Shown: positions 18,456 through 27,379, counted from the first letter of the stretch. The stretch: 64,000 nt of DNA from Streptomyces albus subsp. albus (GCF_000725885.1 NZ_JODR01000001.1:248001-312000); one strand, 5' to 3'. Translations and numbers: made by a program. The notes: a model not told the origin generated them from the letters alone.

Positions 18456-19601
18456 TCAGTCCGGGGCGGAGGCGGCGAGCAGGCCGGCGAGGGCCTCCTC
18501 GTGGGCCGCCGCCGAACCGTACGACAGCTCCCACTGCTTGGCCCACGCGTGGAAGCGGTGCAGCGGATAGTCCGTGTCGGCGCCCAGACCGCCGTGCAGA
18601 TGCTGCGCCGTCTGCACCAGACGCCGCACCCCGTCGGACGCCCACATCTTGGCGACGGCCACCTCTTCCGGGCCGGTCCGCCAGGCGGCCTGCCAGAGCG
18701 TGGCCTCCATCGCGCGCAGGTCGATGTAACGGTCGGCGGTCTGCACCGCCACCGCCTGGAACGTGGCGACGGGGAACCCGAACTGCTCACGCCGGCTCAC
18801 ATACGCGCTGGTCATCTCCAGCACCTTGGAGCCCAGCCCGAGCGCCAGCGCACAGGTGCCGGTGGCCAGGAGGCGGAGCAGCCGGCCACAGGCCGCCGGG
18901 TCGGTCAGCACGTGGCGGGAGGGCACCCGTACGCCGTCCAGCCGCACTTGCGCGTACCGCTCGCCGTTGGTGGACGCCTGCTCGGCGAGAGCGACCCCCG
19001 GCGTTGAGCGCGGATCCACCAGGGCCAGCACCGGGCGGCCCTGCGGAGTGTGAGCCGGCACGACGACCAGATCCGCGGTCTGCCCCCAGGGCACCGCCGT
19101 CTGCACCCCCTCCAGCAGCCAGTTCCCCTCCTGGTCCGCCGCCTTCGTCCGGGCGCCGTCAGCGGGCTCCGGTGTCGCCGTGACGGCCTGTTCGGGCGGC
19201 TCGTGGCCGGTACGGCCGTGCCCGGCGACCGTCAGCGCCACCTCGCCCGCCGCGACGCGGGGCAGCAGCGCCGAACGCAACTGCTCGCTGCCCGACTCGG
19301 CGAGGACCAGCGCCGCCGCACCGGTCTCCAGCAACGGGACGCGGGCCAGCACCCGCCCCGCCTCGCGCAGCACCAGACAGAGTGCCACCGCATCGAGACC
19401 CGAACCGCCGTAGACAGCCGGCACGGTGAGGCCGAGCAGGTCCGCCCGGGCCAGTCGCTCCCACAGCGGGCGGTCGAAGTCGTCGGCGACCGTGCCCGGC
19501 ACCAGGGCCGGGCTGGCCACATCCTCGGGCGTCACCTGGGAGAAGACGCCCTTCGCGGCCTCCTGGGCCGCCTGCTGCTCCTCGCTGAAGCCGAAGTCCA
19601 T
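18456..19601 (-). CDS. Acyl-CoA dehydrogenase family protein
   Basis: This 381-residue flavoprotein starts MDFGFSEEQQAAQEAAKGVF. It has the N-terminal helical domain, a mid beta domain and a C-terminal helical domain (QFGFPVATFQAVAVQTADRY, GGLGADTDYPLHRF). The fold is typical, but the position that usually holds the catalytic Glu is not obvious to me, so its substrate and activity are open; it could be a non-canonical subunit of the type seen in actinobacterial steroid or lipid catabolism. It converges with the rhodanese gene. A CTGACG/CGTCAG palindrome lies about 195 bp upstream. Confidence 0.85.
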   Translation of the reverse strand: MDFGFSEEQQAAQEAAKGVFSQVTPEDVASPALVPGTVADDFDRPLWERLARADLLGLTVPAVYGGSGLDAVALCLVLREAGRVLARVPLLETGAAALVLAESGSEQLRSALLPRVAAGEVALTVAGHGRTGHEPPEQAVTATPEPADGARTKAADQEGNWLLEGVQTAVPWGQTADLVVVPAHTPQGRPVLALVDPRSTPGVALAEQASTNGERYAQVRLDGVRVPSRHVLTDPAACGRLLRLLATGTCALALGLGSKVLEMTSAYVSRREQFGFPVATFQAVAVQTADRYIDLRAMEATLWQAAWRTGPEEVAVAKMWASDGVRRLVQTAQHLHGGLGADTDYPLHRFHAWAKQWELSYGSAAAHEEALAGLLAASAPD

Positions 19602-19954
19602 GGTCCCCGCCCGTCCTGGTCGGTGTCCGTCCTGGTGGCTTGCCCGGTCTGGTCGCTGCGCGTGCTGGTCGCTGCGCGCTTTGATCCCCGCCCATGCCGG
19701 GAGCTGTCCGTGCTGGTCGTTGCCCGTGGTGGTCGTTGCCCGTGCCGGGGGCTTGTCCGGCTGTGGGCGGCTGCGGCTGTACCTGGCGAGTGGAACTGAC
19801 GCGCCGTCAGGTTACGACTGCGGGGGTGAACTGGCCAGAGGGCGGCGGCGGTGGGTGGCGGATCGGTGACGCCGTGCGGAGGGCGGTGGCGGCGATGGTG
19901 ACGGCGGCCGTGATGACGGTGGGGGCGATGGCCGTGGGGGGTGAAGGCAGTGGG
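19602..19954. other. Intergenic region between paaE and acyl-CoA dehydrogenase
   Basis: The 353-bp gap has no convincing gene. At 19620-19760 it has degenerate direct repeats built on TGCTGGTCGCTGCGCG/TGGTCGTTGCCCGTG. A palindrome at 19796-19810 is listed separately. It should carry the end of the paa transcript and the promoter of the acyl-CoA dehydrogenase gene. Confidence 0.5.
19796..19810. promoter_or_regulatory. Palindrome CTGACG-CGC-CGTCAG, candidate TetR-type operator
   Basis: Perfect 6-bp arms around a 3-bp centre, upstream of the acyl-CoA dehydrogenase gene. The shape resembles operators of TetR-family regulators of fatty acid and acyl-CoA genes in actinobacteria. No cognate regulator gene is adjacent. 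Confidence 0.4.
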
Positions 19955-21025
19955 TCAGGCGTCGAAGTCCAGGGCTATCTGCGGGGTGAGGGGGCGGGAC
20001 TGGCAGGCCAGTACGTAACCGGCCTCCACCTCCTCGTCCTCCAACGCGAAGTTGCGGTCCATATGCACCTCACCGCCGAGCAGTCGGGCGCGGCAGGTGC
20101 CGCACACGCCGCCCTTGCAGGCGTACGGGGCATCGGCCCGGTTCCGCAGCACCGTCTCCAGCAGCGTCTCGCCTTCGCGCGCGGGCCAGCAGCCGCCCCG
20201 GCCGCCCAGCGTCGCGCTGACCGTCACCGAGCCGGTGACGGCACCGGTCGCCACGGGCCGGGCCGGTGCGGTCGCGTCCGCGTGGAAGATCTCCTGGTGG
20301 ACCCGCGCGCGGGGCACGCCCAGCGTGCGCAGCGCCATGGCCGCTCCCTCCACCAGTCCGAGCGGTCCGCACAGGTACCAGCCGTCCGTCTGCCGCACAC
20401 CCTCCGGGGAGAGCAGCGCGGGCAGCAGCGCGGAGAGCCGGTCCCGGTCGAGCCGCCCGGAGGGGAGGCCGCTGTGCTGCTCCTCGCGCGAGAGGACCGT
20501 CACCAGGTGGAAGCGGTCCGGGTAGCGGTCCTTCAGATCGGCGACCTCCTCCAGGAACATCGTGGAGGCCGTCGTGCGGTCGCTGCGGATCAGACAGAAC
20601 CGGGAGGCGGGCTCGGTCGCCAGCAGGGTGGCCGCGATGGAGAGCACCGGGGTGATGCCACTGCCGCCCACCACGGCGGCGAAGCGCCCGGGCCGCGGCT
20701 CCAGCACGAAGCGTCCCCGTGGCGGCAGCGCCTCCACCACACCGCCCTCGCTCAGCTCCTTGAGGGCGTACGTGGAGAACTCGCCGCCCTCCACCAGACG
20801 GATGCCGACCCGCACCGTTTCGGGCCGCGGACGCGCCGGGCCGCACAGCGAGTAGGTGCGGCGGATCTCCTCGCCCCTCTCGTTCACGCGCCGCAGCGTG
20901 AGGTGCTGGCCGGGCGCATAGCCGTAGGTCTCACGCAGTTCGGGCGGGACGGCCAGGGTGAGGGCGGCCGAGTCGTCGGTGAGACGTTCGACCGCCTGGA
21001 CACGCAGCGGGTGGAAGGACGGCAC
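19955..21025 (-). CDS. paaE: Phenylacetyl-CoA epoxidase reductase subunit PaaE
   Basis: This 356-residue protein has an N-terminal FAD-binding ferredoxin-reductase domain (about 1-105, RRTYSLCG), an NAD-binding domain (about 110-240, VVGGSGITPVLSI) and a C-terminal plant-type [2Fe-2S] domain with CKGGVCGTC and a distal Cys in VLACQSRPL. It passes electrons from NAD(P)H to the PaaA di-iron centre. It is the last gene of paaABCDE, 3 nt after paaD. Confidence 0.94.
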   Translation of the reverse strand: MPSFHPLRVQAVERLTDDSAALTLAVPPELRETYGYAPGQHLTLRRVNERGEEIRRTYSLCGPARPRPETVRVGIRLVEGGEFSTYALKELSEGGVVEALPPRGRFVLEPRPGRFAAVVGGSGITPVLSIAATLLATEPASRFCLIRSDRTTASTMFLEEVADLKDRYPDRFHLVTVLSREEQHSGLPSGRLDRDRLSALLPALLSPEGVRQTDGWYLCGPLGLVEGAAMALRTLGVPRARVHQEIFHADATAPARPVATGAVTGSVTVSATLGGRGGCWPAREGETLLETVLRNRADAPYACKGGVCGTCRARLLGGEVHMDRNFALEDEEVEAGYVLACQSRPLTPQIALDFDA

Positions 21026-21028
21026 CCC

Positions 21029-22012
21029 TCACACCTCCTTGAAGTGGTCGAACGGCTCCAGACAGCTATCGCACCGGCGCAGCGCCTTGCACGCCGTGGA
21101 GGAGAAACGGCTGAGCAGACGTGTTTCGGCAGACCCACAGCGGGGGCAGCGCACCGGCTCTTCACCGGGGAGCGTCCGCCGCGTGGCGGGTCGGCCGCCG
21201 GAGCCCTCGGAGTCCCCACTTGTACGGCGGGTGGCGGAGAGGGTGAGGGGGACGGGACCCCGGGAGCGGGCGCCGGCGCGGGGCGGGGCGACGCCGTGCT
21301 CGGCGAGTTTGCGGCGGCCCTCGGCGCTGATGTCGTCGGTCGACCAGGGCGGTGTCAGCACCGTGCGGACCTCCACCCGGGCGGCTCCGGCTCCGGTGAG
21401 GACCCGCTCGATGTCGGCGGCCATCGCCTCGACCGCCGGGCAACCGGTGTAGGTGGGGGTCAGCTCGACGAGGACCTGGCCCGGTTCGGGCTCGGCGACC
21501 CGGCGCAGCACGCCCAGTTCGGCGAGGGTGACCACGGGGAGTTCGGGGTCGGGCACCGTACCGGCCAGCCGCTCCCACGAGCCGGCACCGGGCGGTTCTC
21601 CCGGGGCCGGGCCCGTCGCCGTCCCGCGCGGCTCTGACGCTGTTCCGCCCGGATTCTCCGCCGTTCCGCCCGGCGTCTTCACCGGCCCTTCGTGCCCGGG
21701 CGCCGTCCCTTCGCGCCTGGGTGCCGTCCCTCGGGGGTTGGGCGCAGTGCCTGCGGGATCGGGCGCCGGGCCTGCGGGATCGGGCGCCGGGCCTGCGGGA
21801 TCGGGCGCCGGGCCTTGGGGCTTGGGCGCCGGGCCGTTGTGGCGAGACATCGGCCCGTCTTGGCTGGACACCGTTCCGCTCGGCTTGTCCACCGTTCCGG
21901 CCGGTTTGGACGTCGGCCGGTCTGGTTGCGCCGTCTGCCCGTGCGGCCTCGGCATCGGGCCGCATGCCTTCTCCGTCGGCCCGTTCGTGCGGGCCGCCTT
22001 CTCCGTCACCAT
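21029..22012 (-). CDS. paaD: Phenylacetyl-CoA epoxidase assembly protein PaaD with repeat-rich N-terminal extension
   Basis: The protein has 327 residues, about twice the usual PaaD (roughly 160-180). The C-terminal half is canonical: VPDPELPVVTLAELGVLR, LTPTYTGCPAVEA and a terminal metal-binding region CPRCGS...CKALRRCDSC. PaaD helps assemble or maintain the epoxidase. The first ~150 residues are Pro/Gly/Thr-rich and include three exact copies of GPAPDPA from a 21-bp tandem repeat. ATG at 22012 overlaps the paaC stop; GTG at 22009 gives a GTGA overlap. A later start would lack a clear ribosome-binding site. Confidence 0.87.
   Translation of the reverse strand: MVTEKAARTNGPTEKACGPMPRPHGQTAQPDRPTSKPAGTVDKPSGTVSSQDGPMSRHNGPAPKPQGPAPDPAGPAPDPAGPAPDPAGTAPNPRGTAPRREGTAPGHEGPVKTPGGTAENPGGTASEPRGTATGPAPGEPPGAGSWERLAGTVPDPELPVVTLAELGVLRRVAEPEPGQVLVELTPTYTGCPAVEAMAADIERVLTGAGAARVEVRTVLTPPWSTDDISAEGRRKLAEHGVAPPRAGARSRGPVPLTLSATRRTSGDSEGSGGRPATRRTLPGEEPVRCPRCGSAETRLLSRFSSTACKALRRCDSCLEPFDHFKEV
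21750..21833. repeat. 21-bp tandem repeat inside paaD
   Basis: Three identical 21-bp copies at 21750-21770, 21771-21791 and 21792-21812, each beginning CCTGCGGGATCG on the plus strand, followed by a degenerate fourth copy to 21833. In paaD they encode in-frame seven-residue repeats. Confidence 0.95.
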
Positions 22013-22740
22013 GTCGCCCCCGGGTGGCTGCGGTGCAGGTGCTGCATCTCGGCGAGCATGCGGCCGAACGGCTCCGTGTGCAGGCCCTGGCGGCCCGCGC
22101 CGGCGGACCAGGCACCATGGCGCGGGGTTTCGGGGACGGTCAGCCCGGCACGGTCGAAGACGTCGCGGACATCCGCCGTCCACTCCGCCTCCAGCTCCTG
22201 CCAGGGCACGTCGAGCCCTTCGACGGGCTGGAACAGCTCACCGGTGAAGCGCCACAGCGCATCGGCGGCCCGCTGGGTGCGGGTATGGCTCTCCTCGGTG
22301 CCGTCGCCCAGGCGGAGCGTCCACTGCTCGGCGTGGTCGCGGTGGTAGGCCGTCTCCCGTACGGCTTTGGCGGCCAGCGGGAGGGAGGGGGACAGCCGGT
22401 CGTAGAGCGGCAGTTGGTAGGCGGAGAAGAACAGCTGGCGGACGATGGTGTGGGCGAAGTCGCCGTTGGGCTGCTCGACCAACTGGCAGTTGCGGAACTC
22501 CCGTTCCTCACGCAGGTAGGCGATCTCGTCCTCGCTGCCCAGCACATCGGCGAGCCCGGCGTACAGCGCACGGGCCTGACCGAGGAGGTCCAGCGCGATG
22601 TTGGCCAGGGCGACCTCTTCCTCCAGGACGGGGGCGTGGCCCGCCCACTCGCCGAGCCGGTGGGAGAGGACCAGCGCGTCGTCGCCGAGGGGCAGGGTGG
22701 CGAGGGCGCCGACCGGGTGGCCGGCCGGGTGCGTGCTCAC
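22006..22740 (-). CDS. paaC: Phenylacetyl-CoA epoxidase structural subunit PaaC
   Basis: This 244-residue ferritin-like helical protein has LPLGDDALVLSHRLGEW, EEEVALANIALDLLGQAR and the C-terminal LHTEPFGRMLAEMQHLHRSHPGATW. PaaC pairs with PaaA as the non-catalytic structural subunit of the epoxidase. GTG at 22740 overlaps the paaB stop as GTGA. The frame is open upstream, but that part overlaps paaB in another frame. Confidence 0.94.
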   Translation of the reverse strand: MSTHPAGHPVGALATLPLGDDALVLSHRLGEWAGHAPVLEEEVALANIALDLLGQARALYAGLADVLGSEDEIAYLREEREFRNCQLVEQPNGDFAHTIVRQLFFSAYQLPLYDRLSPSLPLAAKAVRETAYHRDHAEQWTLRLGDGTEESHTRTQRAADALWRFTGELFQPVEGLDVPWQELEAEWTADVRDVFDRAGLTVPETPRHGAWSAGAGRQGLHTEPFGRMLAEMQHLHRSHPGATW

Positions 22741-23021
22741 AGGTTCCGCACCCCTTCCGGGACCTCGTAGAAGGTCGGGTGGCGGTAGGGCTTGTCGGCG
22801 GCCGGTGCGAAGAACGGGTCCTTCTCGTCGGGGGACGAGGCGGTGATCTCGGCGGCGGGGACCACCCACAGGGAGACGCCTTCGGAGCGGCGGGTGAACA
22901 GATCGCGGGCGTTGCGGAGTGCCATCTGGGCGTCCGGGGCGTGCAGGCTGCCCGCGTGGGTGTGCGAGAGTCCGCGCCTGCTGCGTACGAAGACCTCCCA
23001 CAGGGGCCAGTCGGCGCTCAT
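22737..23021 (-). CDS. paaB: Phenylacetyl-CoA epoxidase subunit PaaB
   Basis: This 94-residue protein has WPLWEVFVRSRRGLSHTHAGSL, APDAQMALRNARDLFTRR and SLWVVP, matching PaaB, which bridges the PaaAC dimers of the epoxidase. Its length is normal. GGAG precedes the ATG, and only 3 nt separate it from the paaA stop. Confidence 0.95.
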   Translation of the reverse strand: MSADWPLWEVFVRSRRGLSHTHAGSLHAPDAQMALRNARDLFTRRSEGVSLWVVPAAEITASSPDEKDPFFAPAADKPYRHPTFYEVPEGVRNL

Positions 23022-23024
23022 GGC

Positions 23025-24110
23025 TCAGCTCCTCGCTGTCTCGGTGGGGCGGGCGGCCTGTCCGGAGGGCTGCCCGGGCGGCTGGGCGGCGGCCCGCCTC
23101 GCGGCCTGCTTGGCGGCGTGGGCCGCTGCCGCCTCGCGGACCCAGGCGCCGTTCTCGTGGGCCCTGCGCCGCTGGCTGAGCCGCTGTTCGTTGCAGGGGC
23201 CGTTGCCCTTGAGCACGTCACGGAACTCCTGCCAGTCGATGGCGCCGAAGTCCCAGTGGCCGCGCTCCTCGTTCCAGCGCAGGTCCGGGTCGGGGAGGGT
23301 GAGGCCCAGCGCCTCGGCCTGGGGGACGCAGATGTCCACGAAGCGCTGGCGCAGTTCGTCGTTGGAGTGGCGTTTGATCTTCCACGCCATGGAGCGGGCG
23401 CTGTGCGGCGACTCGTCGTCGGGCGGGCCGAACATCATCAGGGAGGGCCACCACCAGCGGTTCACCGCGTCCTGCGCCATCGCACGCTGGGCCTCGGTGC
23501 CGCGGGAGAGCGCCAGCAGCAGTTCGTAGCCCTGGCGTTGGTGGAAGGACTCCTCCTTGCAGATCCGCACCATGGCGCGCGCGTAGGGGCCGTAGGAACA
23601 GCGGCACAGCGGCACCTGGTTGGTGATCGCCGCGCCGTCCACCAGCCAGCCGATGGCGCCGACGTCGGCCCAGGTCAGGGTCGGGTAGTTGAAGATCGAG
23701 GAGTATTTCTGCCGGCCCGTGTGCAGCTTGTCGAGCAGTTCGTCGCGGCCGGCGCCCAGCGTTTCGGCCGCGCCGTAGAGGTAGAGGCCGTGGCCCGCCT
23801 CGTCCTGCACTTTGGCCATCAGGATCGCCTTGCGGCGCAGGGACGGGGCGCGCGTGATCCAGTTGGCTTCGGGCTGCATCCCGATGATCTCGGAGTGCGC
23901 GTGCTGTGCGATCTGGCGGACGAGGGAGGCACGGTAGGCCTCCGGCATCCAGTCGCGCGGCTCGATCCGCTCGTCGGCGGCGACGGCGGCGTCGAACGCG
24001 GCCTGGAGCGCCTGCTCCGCCCCCGACGGCGGCCCTTCCGCCGCGTCCGCTCCCATGCCCCTTTCCGCCTGCTGGTGCGGCGGTGTCGACGGCGTGGTCA
24101 CCGGTGTCAT
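23025..24110 (-). CDS. paaA: Phenylacetyl-CoA epoxidase catalytic subunit PaaA
   Basis: The protein has 361 residues. The di-iron helices include [20 protein letters not shown] (ExxH) and [16 protein letters not shown] (ExxH), with [31 protein letters not shown] ahead of them. It inserts oxygen into the ring of phenylacetyl-CoA. The C-terminal tail is Ala/Arg/Pro-rich. ATG at 24110 was chosen; the open upstream frame crosses the operator. The palindrome ACCGATCGTTCGGT at 24131-24144 sits 20 bp before the start, so repression by a TetR-type protein is likely. Confidence 0.95.
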   Translation of the reverse strand: MTPVTTPSTPPHQQAERGMGADAAEGPPSGAEQALQAAFDAAVAADERIEPRDWMPEAYRASLVRQIAQHAHSEIIGMQPEANWITRAPSLRRKAILMAKVQDEAGHGLYLYGAAETLGAGRDELLDKLHTGRQKYSSIFNYPTLTWADVGAIGWLVDGAAITNQVPLCRCSYGPYARAMVRICKEESFHQRQGYELLLALSRGTEAQRAMAQDAVNRWWWPSLMMFGPPDDESPHSARSMAWKIKRHSNDELRQRFVDICVPQAEALGLTLPDPDLRWNEERGHWDFGAIDWQEFRDVLKGNGPCNEQRLSQRRRAHENGAWVREAAAAHAAKQAARRAAAQPPGQPSGQAARPTETARS

Positions 24111-24430
24111 AGAGCCCCCTCTCCCGACCGACCGATCGTTCGGTTCAAGGATGGATGCGCTCCACGGGCCTGTCAAGAGCGGGCTGTCCCGTCCACGACC
24201 CCTCGCGAGGGCAGCGGAGAAGCCCGGCGGTAGGCGCAGGGGAGGGGAGAAAAGGGGCGGGGAGTCGGGGCTGCCGTGCGTCGTGGCCGGAAGCGGAACG
24301 GATGTGGGCGGGTGCCCGGACGAATGCCGCCGACCCGCCGGGGCGGACTCCTGTGCCCCAGTAGTCTCTGAGAGTCTCTGAGACGGACCGGTCCAGTCAT
24401 GGGCATGAAGAAATGGGGAGCAGGGAGGGC
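24111..24430. other. Divergent control region upstream of paaA and the DUF5819 gene
   Basis: The 320-bp region holds the TetR-type palindrome at 24131-24144 next to paaA. Near the plus-strand gene it has a tandem 10-bp duplication, AGTCTCTGAG at 24363-24372 and 24373-24382, and a perfect palindrome GGACCGGTCC at 24385-24394. The middle is purine-rich (GAGGGGAGAAAAGGGGCGGGG) without a gene. Confidence 0.55.
24131..24144. promoter_or_regulatory. TetR-type operator upstream of paaA
   Basis: ACCGATCGTTCGGT, an imperfect palindrome identical to the one upstream of paaN (40239-40252). The identity extends 3 bp to the left (17 bp in total). Binding by the TetR protein at 39570-40175 is inferred. 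Confidence 0.7.
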
Positions 24431-25129
24431 ATGGAGCCAGCAGCGCGCCAGGTGCCCGGGACGGACAGCAGCGCGGGGGGAACGGACGGCATGCGGGGCA
24501 TCGCCGCGCTCTCCCTGCCCGCGCGGGTCTTCGTCGCGATAGCCGTGGCCGTCGTCACCGTCGGAGTCGCCTTCCACGTGGCGATGGTCTTTCTGCAGAC
24601 AGCACCGGACAACACGATCAGCAAGCGGCACGCGGACGTCGTCGACGCGTACGTCTACCCCGAGTTCGAACGCAACTGGAAGCTCTTCGCCCCCAACCCC
24701 CTCCAGCAGAACGTCGCGGTGCACGCCCGGGCACGGATCGCCAAGGACGACGGGACGACCGAGACCACCGGCTGGGTCAACCTCACCGCCATGGACGGAA
24801 AGGCCATCCACGGCAATCCGGCGCCCAGCCACACCCAGCAGAACGAACTGCGCCGCGCCTGGGAGTTCTACGCGGACTACCACGACGACAACGGGCTGCC
24901 GGTCGGACTGCGCGGACGGCTGTCCGAGCAGTACCTCAAGCGCATCGTGATGATGCGCTTCGGCGCGGAGCTGAACGGCGGCAGCGTCGAGCGCATCCAG
25001 GTGCGCTCCGCCGTCACGCCGGTCGCGCCGCCCGCCTGGAGCGAGGAGAAGGCCGACATCAAGACGCAGTACGCCGTGCAGCCCTGGTGGCAGGTCACCA
25101 GTGCCGACCTGCCGGGGGGTGCCGAGTGA
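24431..25129 (+). CDS. DUF5819 family membrane-anchored protein
   Basis: This 232-residue protein has an N-terminal membrane helix (about residues 33-55) and a soluble domain with [21 protein letters not shown], the signature of DUF5819. Its function is unknown. It overlaps the following HTTM membrane protein gene by a GTGA, a pairing that suggests a shared role. The start is uncertain: ATG at 24413, 24431 and 24491 are all in frame, and the last has the better-spaced G-rich tract. Confidence 0.8.
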   Translation: MEPAARQVPGTDSSAGGTDGMRGIAALSLPARVFVAIAVAVVTVGVAFHVAMVFLQTAPDNTISKRHADVVDAYVYPEFERNWKLFAPNPLQQNVAVHARARIAKDDGTTETTGWVNLTAMDGKAIHGNPAPSHTQQNELRRAWEFYADYHDDNGLPVGLRGRLSEQYLKRIVMMRFGAELNGGSVERIQVRSAVTPVAPPAWSEEKADIKTQYAVQPWWQVTSADLPGGAE

Positions 25130-26475
25130 CGGACCAGGGGCGGTACATGGTGCGCAGCGGCCCGCGCGCGTGGCTGGAACGGTGTGTGTCGCGGGGCCTG
25201 TCCAAGGTCACCACCTATGCGCTCGGGCCGTACCAGACGGCGATCGTCCGTATCGGCTTCGGCACGGCCTGGCTGCTGTTCCTGCTGCGCGAATTGCCCC
25301 ACCGGCACGAGCTGTACGGGCCCGACGGGCCGTGGAGCTTCGGGCTCGGCAAGCAACTGATCGAGACCAACCGCGCCTTCACCGTGCTGCTGTGGTCCAG
25401 CAGCGACAGCTGGTTCGAACTCGTCTACGTACTGGCCATGGCCTCGGCCGCGGCCATGGTGCTGGGCTGGCACACCCGGGTCTCCTCCGTGGTGTTCATG
25501 GTCGGGGTGCTCTCGCTCCAGAACCGCAGCGTCTTCATGGGGGACGGCGGGGACAACGTCATCCACCTGATGTCGATGTACCTGGTGCTCACCCGCTGCG
25601 CCCAGGTGTGGTCCCTGGACGCACGCCGGGCCCGCAGGGCACGGGAGCGGGCCGCGGCCGAGGGCCTCCCCGTGCCGGCCAACGCGGTCGCGGCGACCGG
25701 CGGTGTGGTGCTGTGGGCGGTGCTGGGCGCCGTACTGCTGGGCGGCACGTTCGCGGGCGCGCTCAGCACCGGCTGGGCGCTGTTCTTCTGGGCGCTGTGG
25801 GCGGTGCACGGGCTGTGGTGGGGCCTCGAAAAGGCGGCCGGGAGCGGCGGTGCCACGGTGCGCGAGGCGCGCGCGGTGGGCGACATCCTCGCCAATCTGG
25901 CGCACAACGGTGTGCTGCTCGTCATCATGGTCGAGGTCTGCCTGGTCTACTCCACGGCCGGCTGGTACAAGATCCAGGGCAGCCGGTGGCAGGACGGCAC
26001 AGCCGTCTACTACCCGATGAACCTGGACTACTTCACGCCCTGGCCCGCGCTGAGCCATCTGCTGGCGGGCAGCGGCCTCATGATCTTCCTGGTCACCTAC
26101 GGCACGGTCGTCACCCAGGTGGCGTTCCCGTTCACGCTCTTCAACCGGCGGGTGAAGAACGTGCTGCTGGCCGCCATGATCATGGAGCACATCGGCATCG
26201 CCGTACTGCTCGGCCTGCCGTTCTTCTCGCTGGCGATGATCGCGGCTGACGCGGTCTTCCTGCCGACGGTCTTCCTGATGTGGACCGGCCGGCACGTCAC
26301 CGCACTGGGCGGACGCGTCAGGAGGCTGCTGCCGGGCGGGCGGAAAGACCCCGCCCCGGCCGCCCCCGGTGGGCCGCCCGGCGGGGGCCCCGGCGTACCG
26401 GAGCAGACGCGGCCCCAGGTGACCTGGCCCGCCACCGAGCCGGCGTCCGACGGGCCCGGGCCGGGCCGCCCGTAG
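25126..26475 (+). CDS. HTTM-domain multipass membrane protein
   Basis: This 449-residue protein has about eight to ten hydrophobic helices. It contains ALGPYQTAIVRIGFGTAWLLFLLRELP, YGPDGPWSF, NRSVFMGDGGDNVIHLM and GWYKIQGSRWQDGTAVYY, features of the HTTM family related to vitamin K-dependent gamma-carboxylases. Bacterial members have no proven activity. The C-terminal 50 residues are Pro/Gly-rich and probably cytoplasmic. The GTG start at 25126 overlaps the DUF5819 stop, so the two are translationally coupled. Confidence 0.85.
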   Translation: MTDQGRYMVRSGPRAWLERCVSRGLSKVTTYALGPYQTAIVRIGFGTAWLLFLLRELPHRHELYGPDGPWSFGLGKQLIETNRAFTVLLWSSSDSWFELVYVLAMASAAAMVLGWHTRVSSVVFMVGVLSLQNRSVFMGDGGDNVIHLMSMYLVLTRCAQVWSLDARRARRARERAAAEGLPVPANAVAATGGVVLWAVLGAVLLGGTFAGALSTGWALFFWALWAVHGLWWGLEKAAGSGGATVREARAVGDILANLAHNGVLLVIMVEVCLVYSTAGWYKIQGSRWQDGTAVYYPMNLDYFTPWPALSHLLAGSGLMIFLVTYGTVVTQVAFPFTLFNRRVKNVLLAAMIMEHIGIAVLLGLPFFSLAMIAADAVFLPTVFLMWTGRHVTALGGRVRRLLPGGRKDPAPAAPGGPPGGGPGVPEQTRPQVTWPATEPASDGPGPGRP

Positions 26476-26484
26476 GGTGGCGGC

Positions 26485-27318
26485 GTGACACGAAAGGATG
26501 AGCAGGCGGAGCGGACGGCGCCCGCGGGGACGGCGGCGTCGGAGAAAGCCGTCGAGCCGGTGACGGCAGAGTGGGCGCGGCACGCCGCCGACGGCGTGCT
26601 GCTGGACGGTTTCCACGCGCTGAAGCACGCCCTCCGCTTCGGTGCGCGGGTGCCGGTCGCCGTCACCACGGACCGGCTGGCCGTCCGCGAACTGGCGCGG
26701 TCCCTGGCCCCCGACCTGCTCGACGTCCTAGACGGACTGCTGCGAGAAGTGCCCGAGGCCACACTGCGCGGCCTGGTGCCGCGTGCGCACCCGACCGGCG
26801 TTGCCGCCCTCGCACTGCGTTCGAGCGCCCCTGACTGGGACGGGGCAGGGGACGGAGTACCGGGACCGGGTGCGGGCGCGGGGACCCAGGAGGGTGCTCC
26901 GCTCGTCGTCCTCGACAACCCGCGCAACCTCGGCAACGTCGGGGCCGTCGTACGGCTGGCCGCGGGCGCCGGCGCCGCAGGGGTGCTCACCACCGGGGAC
27001 CTCGACCCCTGGCACCCCGCCGCCGTACGCGCCGGTGCGGGGCTGCACTTCGCCGTTCCGGTCGCCCGGCGGCAGGTCGGTCGGTTGCCGCGGCGGCCCT
27101 TGCTGGCCTTCGACCCGGAAGGCGACGATCTGCGCTCCGTGCCGCTGCCGCCCGGTGCCATGCTGGCCTTCGGCTCGGAACGGCACGGCCTCACGGACGC
27201 GCTGCGGGACCGCGCCGATCACCTGGTGGCCCTTCCGATGCGGCCCCAGGTCTCCAGTTACAACCTCGCCACCAGTGTGGCGATGGCCCTGTACCACTGG
27301 ATGGCCCGGCCGTCCTGA
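26485..27318 (+). CDS. TrmH/SpoU-family RNA 2'-O-methyltransferase
   Basis: The protein has 277 residues. The C-terminal SPOUT domain has the three motifs: NPRNLGNVGAVVRLAAGAGA, LAFGSERHGL and LPMRPQVSSYNLATSVAMALY (SAM-binding knot). The N-terminal ~125 residues hold a substrate-binding-like domain (GFHALKHALRFG). The target RNA cannot be told from sequence. GTG at 26485 is 10 nt after the HTTM gene, so it may share that transcript. Confidence 0.88.
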   Translation: MTRKDEQAERTAPAGTAASEKAVEPVTAEWARHAADGVLLDGFHALKHALRFGARVPVAVTTDRLAVRELARSLAPDLLDVLDGLLREVPEATLRGLVPRAHPTGVAALALRSSAPDWDGAGDGVPGPGAGAGTQEGAPLVVLDNPRNLGNVGAVVRLAAGAGAAGVLTTGDLDPWHPAAVRAGAGLHFAVPVARRQVGRLPRRPLLAFDPEGDDLRSVPLPPGAMLAFGSERHGLTDALRDRADHLVALPMRPQVSSYNLATSVAMALYHWMARPS

Positions 27319-27379
27319 CCGTGGTGGCCGGGACAGCCGGGCGCCGTGGTGGTGGGGTGCCGCTCCCCGCGGCGGGCCG

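Noticed and set aside
18456..19601. Acyl-CoA dehydrogenase as part of the paa operon
   Set aside because: A 353-bp gap with repeats and its own palindrome separates them; shared transcription is possible but not supported.
19694..21637. A 647-codon plus-strand frame
   Set aside because: Antisense to paaE and paaD; composition is Gly/Arg/Ala-rich and no family is recognisable.
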